The notes under the pieces were generated by a model, which made no database searches, was not told where the DNA came from, and worked only from the letters and a program-made list of their open reading frames with translations. Position numbers and translations under genes: made by a program. Shown piece after piece: positions 24,095 to 30,342 of a DNA stretch of 40,864 nucleotides. The stretch comes from an uncultured Bacteroidota bacterium (GTDB lineage: Bacteria; Bacteroidota; Bacteroidia; Chitinophagales; Chitinophagaceae): NCBI GenBank assembly GCA_903904855.1, contig CAIVEH010000109.1, forward strand, positions 1-40,864, in the 5' to 3' direction. Every line of letters starts with the position of its first letter. Position 1 is the first letter of the stretch.

Positions 24095-24731
24095 GATAAC
24101 GAAAGATATTGAACGGGCACTTAAAAAGTACCCTACACTACAATATGTACAAGGAACCGGTAAGCCATTTATTGCCGGTTCCTTTATCGCGCAGAGCAAG
24201 GTGGATAACATCGACATAGAAACGTACGAAATAAAAATGACCATACCTCCCAACTATCCAAATGCCTTCCCCAGGGTATGGGAAACTGGAGGAAAAATTA
24301 TGCCCAGAAATGCAACAAGGCATATTTATACTGATGGATCGCTCTGTTTAGGTAACATGATCGATGAAGCACGAGCGTGCAGGAATGGAATCACTTTAAC
24401 CTGGTTTCTCGATGAAATTTTAAATGTCCATTTATGTCGGGAGTTCGTTAGAGAAGAAACCGGCAAATATCCAACAGGTGAACGTAGCCATGATGCTGAA
24501 GGTGTGTGGGAAAGCTACTATGAAATTTTAGGCACAACAGACAAGTTGAAAATTTTCAACGAGCTTGAGCTTGTTTTATCACATCATCATATAGAACGGA
24601 ATTCATCCTGCTATTGTAATAGCGGTAAAAAGTACAAGATATGCCACAGTCGAATAGAACCTAAACTTCTTGATGTCGGGAGAGAAAAATTGAAACAGAT
24701 TTATGATTATCTAAAAGCAAATACCCAATGA
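24087..24731 (+). CDS. E2/UBC-fold conjugating-enzyme-like protein with SEC-C motif
   Basis: 214 aa from the ATG at 24087, inside the MBL stop region; an upstream in-frame ATG at 24033 would run through MBL coding sequence. UBC-fold signs: a strand 'TYEIKMTIPPNYPNAFPRVW' (the P-x-Y-P...P signature), then 'RHIYTDGSLCLGNMID' with H79 and candidate catalytic C87 in the E2 position (H...DGSLCL), then the helix 'TLTWFLDEILNVHLCREF'. Residues 175-187 (CYCNSGKKYKICH) are a SEC-C-type zinc motif, which often mediates protein contacts. E2 proteins carry a ubiquitin-like protein as a Cys thioester. No E1, ubiquitin-like or JAB gene is near. It overlaps the membrane gene by 4 bases. Confidence 0.8.
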   Translation: MIEITKDIERALKKYPTLQYVQGTGKPFIAGSFIAQSKVDNIDIETYEIKMTIPPNYPNAFPRVWETGGKIMPRNATRHIYTDGSLCLGNMIDEARACRNGITLTWFLDEILNVHLCREFVREETGKYPTGERSHDAEGVWESYYEILGTTDKLKIFNELELVLSHHHIERNSSCYCNSGKKYKICHSRIEPKLLDVGREKLKQIYDYLKANTQ

Positions 24732-25417
24732 AATACCTAAACAAATACGTTATACTGGCGCGGTACATTCCGGGATTGATTACATTAGTCCCTATCTCTC
24801 TTATCTATTTCTTCCTTACAAAACAGGATAGCGATTATAGTTTGAGCGAGTACCTGAAGAGCTTCACTTTCATTGTTGGCCTGTCCGGAAGTTTTATTTT
24901 CACATTCTTCATGAGCATGGTAGTACGGGAACTTGGTTATTATCTGGAAAAAAGATACTTCAAATACAAAATGGGGTTCCCTTCGACTTATTTGATGTTA
25001 TATAGCGACACCAAGCTTCCTGAGCAGATGAAGAATCTATACGGTCGTAAGATATACTCTGACTTTTCACTTACACGCTTGAACGAGATTGGAGAACGTA
25101 GTAATCAACCTGAGGCACTCCGGATACTCAATCAAGCATCCCGGGTGTTGAGCACTCGCTATCAACAGAATGAACAAGTTAAGGACGCAAATATAGCCTA
25201 TGGTTTCTGTCGGAACGTTAGCGGCGGTTTGTTTATCTCTATTCCTTCGGCCATAGCTGGCGTTTGCGTTGGTCTGTTTGTGCACCTTCAACCATTGGTG
25301 TTCTGGTCTGCATTGTGCGCCGGAATTTATCTTCTCGTGGCAATTTTCCATAAGAGCTGGATTACTAATAATTCAGAAAAGTACGCGGAAAAACTGTTTT
25401 CGGTCTACTTGGGATAA
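24728..25417 (+). CDS. Four-helix membrane protein of the E2 operon
   Basis: 229 aa. Likely transmembrane helices lie at about 13-31, 47-66, 166-186 and 188-207, enclosing a soluble region of about 100 residues ('TLPEQ' type helices, 'SLTRLNEIGERSNQPEALRI'). With this spacing both ends and the central domain face the same side. No family recognised. The ATG overlaps the E2-like stop by 4 bases, so it is co-translated and is the last gene of the operon. A two-plus-two helix membrane protein at the end of a conflict-type operon is a common effector layout (membrane disruption), but it could equally be the anchor or target of the E2-like protein. Confidence 0.75.
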   Translation: MKYLNKYVILARYIPGLITLVPISLIYFFLTKQDSDYSLSEYLKSFTFIVGLSGSFIFTFFMSMVVRELGYYLEKRYFKYKMGFPSTYLMLYSDTKLPEQMKNLYGRKIYSDFSLTRLNEIGERSNQPEALRILNQASRVLSTRYQQNEQVKDANIAYGFCRNVSGGLFISIPSAIAGVCVGLFVHLQPLVFWSALCAGIYLLVAIFHKSWITNNSEKYAEKLFSVYLG

Positions 25418-25458
25418 TAGCAATACTGATATAACAGGATTGATATTATTCTGTTACA

Positions 25459-25478
25459 AGGTGTCAATATTGACACCT
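25459..25478. repeat. Perfect 20-bp palindrome
   Basis: AGGTGTCAATATTGACACCT is fully palindromic and lies 41 bases after the membrane gene stop and 34 bases before the next frame. There is no T tract, so it is more likely a protein-binding site than a terminator. It is the longest perfect member of the TCAA-type family. Confidence 0.7.
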
Positions 25479-25512
25479 GTTTCGGTTTGTTATAGTACCT
25501 ATTGCGAGTTCA

Positions 25513-26688
25513 ATGCGAACTATAGAATCTCTACTTCAGTGGCTCTTTCTAATGCTTTACAGGCTTGACCTTTATACTAAAAAGCTTGTAACAGGACTCC
25601 TGGTTGAAAGTCACGTGGTCTCTTTTATGCTTACCTTTTATTTATGTACTTTAGTGTATATGGCAATAAAATTCCCCGAATTTCCAGCAGCAAAAACCTA
25701 CGGAGAGTTGATGACACCCGAACAAGAGGTTTTACAAAAATTGATACATAGGCACGAAATTACTGCACAAGACGAAGCAGTTCTCGCAGAGGCTATTGTT
25801 TTTTATAAAACGCTATATTCCTTCTTAAAAACGATTGACCTATCCTCTATTACACAAGATGATGCTGACAGTCTTACCGCCTATTTAAGAAGGGCAGTAA
25901 ACATGGATCTTTATGCTAAAAATGCTATCTATTTTCAGCGCGTTTTTAGAATGACCTACGTAATTGATAAATTTCTGCAGGATGGCAAAGTCAGGAATTT
26001 AGACTTTATTAAATTCCCTCCGCTGGTGTTAATAAAAAGCAACGGAATATATGGACGTGCAAATACACCAAACTCTACCGTGTTTTATTGCGCGTTCGTT
26101 CCAGGGGTTGCCATTTTAGAAACTAAACCTCAAAAAGGTGATAGAATCATTATTGCAGAATGGCATAAAACTGATGACAAGCCTTTTATATCATCTCCGG
26201 TAACAAATAATAAGACAATAGATAATGAAAGTTTGAAAGCTGCGACAAAAGCATTTCAAGAAAACAAATCGTACAACCACGCACTATTTGCAGAGATTAT
26301 GGATATGTATTTTGATTTTTTCAGCTCAGAGCTTGTCAAACAAGGAGAAATAAACCATCCTAATAAATTTGAGTATTTGTTTAGTGGATTTTTCTCGGAT
26401 GGGCCATTAGGGTATGGGTATGAAGATGGTCAACATGAAGAAGAAAAAACCAGAAACGTTGATTGCTTGATTTATCCAAGTGTAGCAAATAATCATAGGT
26501 CTGAGAATTTAGCTATTGTTCCGGAAGCTGTTGCAAGACTACGCCCGGTTAAGCTACACGATGGTATCGTCATGGAGACGATGTATAACAATGCAGACAT
26601 TTCGAATGAGAACCTTCCTATTGCATACAAACAACTTCGAGAAGCTACTCGTTTTGAAGGAAACACAATAATTTGGAATGATGACTAA
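25513..26688 (+). CDS. RES-domain protein (putative NAD+-consuming toxin fold)
   Basis: 391 aa from 25513, or 342 aa from an ATG at 25660; the first 49 residues are hydrophobic and may be untranslated or an anchor. The core is RES-like: 'GIYGRANTPNSTVFYCAF' (R182, Y192), 'AILETKP' (E203), and 'LIYPSVANNHRSENLAIVP' (S323), the Arg/Tyr/Glu/Ser set in family order. RES toxins such as MbcT and ParT degrade or transfer NAD+; their antitoxin is normally an adjacent Xre protein, and none is present here. About 130 helical residues precede the domain. It lies downstream of the E2 operon after a perfect palindrome and converges with the SIR2-like gene. Function inferred from the motif set. Confidence 0.7.
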   Translation: MRTIESLLQWLFLMLYRLDLYTKKLVTGLLVESHVVSFMLTFYLCTLVYMAIKFPEFPAAKTYGELMTPEQEVLQKLIHRHEITAQDEAVLAEAIVFYKTLYSFLKTIDLSSITQDDADSLTAYLRRAVNMDLYAKNAIYFQRVFRMTYVIDKFLQDGKVRNLDFIKFPPLVLIKSNGIYGRANTPNSTVFYCAFVPGVAILETKPQKGDRIIIAEWHKTDDKPFISSPVTNNKTIDNESLKAATKAFQENKSYNHALFAEIMDMYFDFFSSELVKQGEINHPNKFEYLFSGFFSDGPLGYGYEDGQHEEEKTRNVDCLIYPSVANNHRSENLAIVPEAVARLRPVKLHDGIVMETMYNNADISNENLPIAYKQLREATRFEGNTIIWNDD

Positions 26689-26748
26689 ACGTATAGCAAA
26701 TACTTTTAGGCACGGTTCAATCATGCCTGAAACAGCTTAGGCAACCAC

Positions 26749-27576
26749 TTAATATTTTATCTTTTTAGTTAAGTCGTTGGGGGAATACCCACTTATCTCA
26801 GCCGCATATCTGGCGTCCAAAAGCAATTTTACTCTCTGTGCTACTTTTTCGTGTTCAGGATTGATTATTATAATCTCTCGTAAATTTGGAGAAGACCATC
26901 CGGCAGCCATCGTTTGGCATAGTTCTGCATCTAAAGGGTCTAACGACAAACCGTATAGTATTGTAATATTACTTTCTTCAATTGTGCCCCATGTTGTTCC
27001 GTGGATGCTACCCATTTGTGAATCCTCCTCTTTGGTTCTATAGGCTTCTCTTGTTACTTCCGAAGGAAGATAAAGGCCTACTGGTGAATCTATGCTACCG
27101 TGAATATGTAGTGCACTAATGTCGCTGCCATTTTTGGGATAATTTGACTCACCAAGGAAATTAATTTCTGTATCTATTACGGTATCCCAATTTGTACTAA
27201 TTAGTACGGATCTATTAATTTCGGAGAACACGAATCGATATAGAATCTCTTTTAACTCTTTACGAGCTCTTATTGTTTTATTCTGTTGCGCAAGTCTAAG
27301 ATGAAGTGAAATCTTACTTTTTATTTCATTGACTTCGACTAAAAGTGCATTTTTCCCTTTTTCTGCATCGGGAAATGTGCCTGTAGAATAAAATCGTAAT
27401 AAATAGACAAGCCGCGCCATAATGCTATTTGCCCCATCAGAATCAAGTTGAAAGTCGAAATTATAATGTGAATTAAGTGCCTTAACTACCGGTTGCCACG
27501 CATTTTCAACGGCGCCAGCGCCAACTATCAATGCTATTTTTTTGAATCCAGCTTGCTTTGGAAAATTTTTCTGCAT
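26749..27576 (-). CDS. SIR2-like protein (putative NADase)
   Basis: 275 aa from the ATG complement at 27574-27576; an in-frame start at 27648 adds 24 unconserved residues and would overlap the divergent gene. Rossmann-type NAD-binding start 'KKIALIVGAGAVENAW', then 'LISTNWDTVID' (N129, D131), 'LHIHGSID' (H157, H159) and 'ILYGLSLDPLDAEL', the order seen in SIR2-like antiphage effectors. No zinc-binding Cys cluster of the deacetylase type is present. Members such as ThsA and DSR proteins destroy NAD+ on infection. A TACTTTTG box (27598-27605, complement) fits the Bacteroidota -7 element TAnnTTTG, 22 bases before the start. It converges with the RES gene and diverges from 27630. Confidence 0.8.
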   Translation of the reverse strand: MQKNFPKQAGFKKIALIVGAGAVENAWQPVVKALNSHYNFDFQLDSDGANSIMARLVYLLRFYSTGTFPDAEKGKNALLVEVNEIKSKISLHLRLAQQNKTIRARKELKEILYRFVFSEINRSVLISTNWDTVIDTEINFLGESNYPKNGSDISALHIHGSIDSPVGLYLPSEVTREAYRTKEEDSQMGSIHGTTWGTIEESNITILYGLSLDPLDAELCQTMAAGWSSPNLREIIIINPEHEKVAQRVKLLLDARYAAEISGYSPNDLTKKIKY

Positions 27577-27629
27577 AAAAAAATTGGAAAATGTGCTCAA
27601 AAGTATAACTTGTTTGAAAATAACACTTA

Positions 27630-28520
27630 ATGTCAGACCATAAAGCAACTAAGACCGTATTACTTCCTCAGTATATCAATTCGCCTTTAGTTACTGAGCG
27701 ATTTTTAGACGCAATTCACGACCCCATTGGAGAGATTGAAATCTCTGCGAAATATTCAGGACTTAAAGTAATAGAAAAAGCAGAATACGAGTTAGATGGC
27801 CTCAACTATTTTACACAGAATAAGGCTATGTTACAGGCTGCATTTGATGAGGAATGTGTAAAGGAGATAGGGAGAAATAAAACACAAGAATATTACAATG
27901 TAATATCAAATATTTGGTATTCAAGTAAGAGTATTAGAACGGGAGAGCTCGGCTATCCATTGCTTAGAAGCATTGAAAATTATTTTACGGAATTTAAAAG
28001 GATTCCAAAGGAAAATATCTTAGTACGTAACCAACCAGATTTTGGAACTACGAATGTTCTATTTGAGCCTGAAACTTTGGATAAAATCTTCAGGCTGAAC
28101 AATCGAATGGTAAATTGGGCTTTAAGTGAATGGATAAAAAATTGTAGTAAAGGAGAAGCTTTTGCTACCGATGACATTTATTTAAGACGTGGAATTACAT
28201 TGGACGGCATAATGGACGATGAAATTTTCAAGGAACAGAATTATGTAAATTCATACACTCTATCTTTAACTGTTACCGAACAATTTTGTCAATTACCCGG
28301 TACAAAGCCATCCATAATGAATTTGCCATATAATAACTCTCTGAGCCGAATACTATTCTTCTCGCCTTTTATACTCAATCAAAATTTGCAACTTGCTCAA
28401 CAAAATTACGAGCAGTTAGAATTTGGTATTGTTCCTCCATTTAGTGAAATACGAATGCACCTACAAGATGAGCATGATATTGTTGCCGAATACATGCTTG
28501 AATATTCAACTCCATTTTAA
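27630..28520 (+). CDS. Hypothetical protein divergent from the SIR2-like gene
   Basis: 296 aa, soluble, not recognised. Mixed alpha/beta composition: 'LLPQYINSPLVTERFLDAIH', 'YFTEFKRIPKENILVRNQPD', 'LNNRMVNWALSEWIKNCSKG', 'FGIVPPFSEIRMHLQDEHDI'. It starts 53 bases from the SIR2-like start on the other strand, so the two may share control. Possible roles are sensor, partner or immunity for the SIR2-like NADase (context inference). It ends against a 12-nt direct repeat that begins at its stop codon. Confidence 0.65.
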   Translation: MSDHKATKTVLLPQYINSPLVTERFLDAIHDPIGEIEISAKYSGLKVIEKAEYELDGLNYFTQNKAMLQAAFDEECVKEIGRNKTQEYYNVISNIWYSSKSIRTGELGYPLLRSIENYFTEFKRIPKENILVRNQPDFGTTNVLFEPETLDKIFRLNNRMVNWALSEWIKNCSKGEAFATDDIYLRRGITLDGIMDDEIFKEQNYVNSYTLSLTVTEQFCQLPGTKPSIMNLPYNNSLSRILFFSPFILNQNLQLAQQNYEQLEFGIVPPFSEIRMHLQDEHDIVAEYMLEYSTPF

Positions 28521-28543
28521 AAACTCGCACTAAAACTCGCACT
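28520..28543 (+). repeat. 12-nt direct repeat (possible recombinase arm sites)
   Basis: AAAACTCGCACT occurs twice in tandem. A related pair, AAAAATTGCACA, occurs at 30096-30119 on the other side of the recombinase gene; both share AAAA-n-TyGCAC. Confidence 0.5.
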
Positions 28544-28719
28544 AAAATGTCTTCTGAACTCTTTCTTGCAGTAAGTTTAACCTGGCGTGTCAAAACAGCA
28601 ATATTTGGCAATAAAGTGGGCTACATTGAAAGCCAGACAAGCATTTGATAAAATCTAACATTGCACTTAAAGCATCGAAAAGAAGACTTCAAAGGCCCAC
28701 TCATAATCAGGTGGTCCCA

Positions 28720-28737
28720 AATGTCAATATTGACATT
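28720..28737. repeat. Perfect 18-bp palindrome next to recombinase 2
   Basis: AATGTCAATATTGACATT, perfectly palindromic, 9 bases beyond the recombinase stop. It shares the 14-base core TGTCAATATTGACA with 17787-17802 and 25459-25478. The rest of 28544-28746 holds no gene. Confidence 0.7.
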
Positions 28738-28746
28738 CCACTACTT

Positions 28747-29988
28747 TCATTTAAAAGTCAATAAGGACTCTGAAATCTTCTTGTACTGTGCGTCCGGCAA
28801 GGTCTTGAGATAATGGGCTGTAATGGCACCGGTACTGTGACCAAGCGCATCGCTTATGAACGCTGTAGAAACCCCATCTATTTTTAACCTGGTTGCATAC
28901 GAATGGCGAGCGAGGTTTGTTGTCAAGCGCATGGGTAATCCAATCGCAACACCGATCGGCCATAAATTGTTGTTTATGGCATGGGCTATTAAGATTTTCG
29001 CCCTCTGTCGTTCAATATCAGATTTAGTTCCTCTGAAATAAGGAAAAATATAGTCAGTTGTCTTCAGGCTACCGTATTTTTCAATGATTCGCTTCGCTTC
29101 CGGGTGCAGATAGACCATTATTTCTTTCGTTTCCGAATTGGTCTTCGACGTTTTAGCCCTTACGAACGAAATCATATCTCCTCTTACGTCAGTCCCTTTC
29201 AGGCTCAACGCGTCTTTAATATTCATGCCATTAAGTAAATATAATAGGATAAAAAAATCCTTCGATCTGGCCTCCCAAATGTTTAACGGCTTGTAGTTCC
29301 ATAGCATTTTTAACTGTTCCGGGTAGAGAACATTTTTTGATTTTGATGCAGTCCCAATGGTATAGTCCTTGAAAGGATACATACCCTGCGATATATATCC
29401 ATCCTTAATTGCCCGGTTATATATATGTCGAACACAACGCATGTGCATTTGTGCCGTTGCATATGAATTGCCTAAATTAACGTACCAGGCACGGTATGCT
29501 TTAAGCCATTCAACTGTTATGTCTTCGAGATAGAGTGTATTTCTGAATTTTCGGAAGGTTCTCAGAGCAGCTTCGTAGAAACTGATACTACCTGGCCGGT
29601 CTTCTTCTGTCAACTCATCTATTTTACTTTGGAACAGAACCGCTAAGTCGGTTTTACCGCTCACCTTCAATGCACTCCCTGATTTAAACAGGTTAACGAA
29701 CATTTTTTGGGTCGTGTGTGGGTATTGCTCGAAGATTTCTTTCGCTTTATTCACGTAGATGTCTATTTCCGCTTTGAGTTTCTTGGCTTCGTTAGTTATA
29801 GATCCTTTTGATGATATGGCTTTATTAAAAATTTCTGGTGTTGAATGTAGTTTCAATCCTATGCGAAATACTTCACCTTTAATATTAACAGATAACTTAA
29901 CTGGTAGCATGTTACTATTTTTGAGTGGTGTTCTCGCATCCAAAAAAGGATATACTGTACCGGCTTTAGAATTTTCTACTTTGTTCAT
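28747..29988 (-). CDS. Tyrosine recombinase (integrase 2), next to the tRNA-Leu att site
   Basis: 413 aa. Arm-binding region (1-105, 'LPVKLSVNIKGEVFRIGLKL'), core-binding domain (about 112-205), catalytic domain (about 220-413). Seen: K279 ('VRAKTSKT'), R361 in 'LARHSYATRL', H384 in 'LGHST' and nucleophile Y393 ('AHYLKT'). The first Arg position is N256 ('NGMNIKDA') and the position three before R361 is N358, so it shares the unusual active site of integrase 1. It lies about 230 bases from the tRNA-Leu fragment, with 12-nt direct repeats on both sides, the usual layout of an integrase beside its att site. It is transcribed away from the junction. Confidence 0.92.
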   Translation of the reverse strand: MNKVENSKAGTVYPFLDARTPLKNSNMLPVKLSVNIKGEVFRIGLKLHSTPEIFNKAISSKGSITNEAKKLKAEIDIYVNKAKEIFEQYPHTTQKMFVNLFKSGSALKVSGKTDLAVLFQSKIDELTEEDRPGSISFYEAALRTFRKFRNTLYLEDITVEWLKAYRAWYVNLGNSYATAQMHMRCVRHIYNRAIKDGYISQGMYPFKDYTIGTASKSKNVLYPEQLKMLWNYKPLNIWEARSKDFFILLYLLNGMNIKDALSLKGTDVRGDMISFVRAKTSKTNSETKEIMVYLHPEAKRIIEKYGSLKTTDYIFPYFRGTKSDIERQRAKILIAHAINNNLWPIGVAIGLPMRLTTNLARHSYATRLKIDGVSTAFISDALGHSTGAITAHYLKTLPDAQYKKISESLLTFK

Positions 29989-30095
29989 TCACTACTAACT
30001 TATATCGCAAGTGTAGCAGATTCACGCGACAGAAGTAGTCTAGTGCTCAAATTTTTGTTTAACTCCAGCAAATTCCGTTATCTTTGCATCCTTAA

Positions 30096-30119
30096 AAAAA
30101 ATTGCACAAAAAATTGCAC
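30096..30119 (+). repeat. 12-nt direct repeat between recombinase 2 and attR
   Basis: AAAAATTGCACA-type unit repeated twice at 12-base spacing, 100 bases from the tRNA fragment. Probably recombinase arm-type binding sites. Confidence 0.5.
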
Positions 30120-30217
30120 AGAACTGATGTATCAGTTACTCTATCAAAACAACAACATTAAAGAATTAAATTTATAAAAAGCATTGATTTTAAGTCATTT
30201 GGGACACTTTTAGGCAG

Positions 30218-30269
30218 GACTTAGGATCTGGTGCTTCGCGGCTTGGGGGTTCGAGTCCCTTCGCCCGCA
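30218..30269 (+). tRNA. tRNA-Leu(TAG) 3' fragment, probable attR
   Basis: Reading from GACTTAGGATCTGG (anticodon loop with TAG and the 3' anticodon strand), a variable arm (GTGCTTCGCGGCT), a T arm with GGTTCGAGTCCC and the acceptor strand CGCCCGC plus A follow in order. The 5' half (expected GCGGGCG start, D arm, 5' anticodon strand) is missing upstream, where unrelated AT-rich DNA is found. It is therefore not a working tRNA but the displaced 3' end left by integration, next to the recombinase gene. Confidence 0.8.
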
Positions 30270-30282
30270 CTTTTTTGATATC

Positions 30283-30315
30283 AGCCGGGACCCGGTATCC
30301 GGGTTCCGGCTGTTT
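30283..30315 (+). terminator. Terminator after the tRNA fragment
   Basis: A 13-bp stem (AGCCGGGACCCGG with CCGGGTTCCGGCT, one G-T pair) with a three-base loop is followed by GTTTTATT. It would have ended the original tRNA transcript and still shields the trigger factor gene. Confidence 0.85.
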
Positions 30316-30342
30316 TATTAACCAAAAAACTTTAAAGCAGAT

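Noticed and set aside
27577-27648. Upstream start for the SIR2-like gene
   Set aside because: It would overlap the divergent gene start and adds residues before the NAD-binding strand that do not fit the family; a TACTTTTG box sits inside this segment.
28720-28737. Palindrome as terminator of recombinase 2
   Set aside because: No T tract on either side, and the same core occurs at 17787-17802 where no gene ends.
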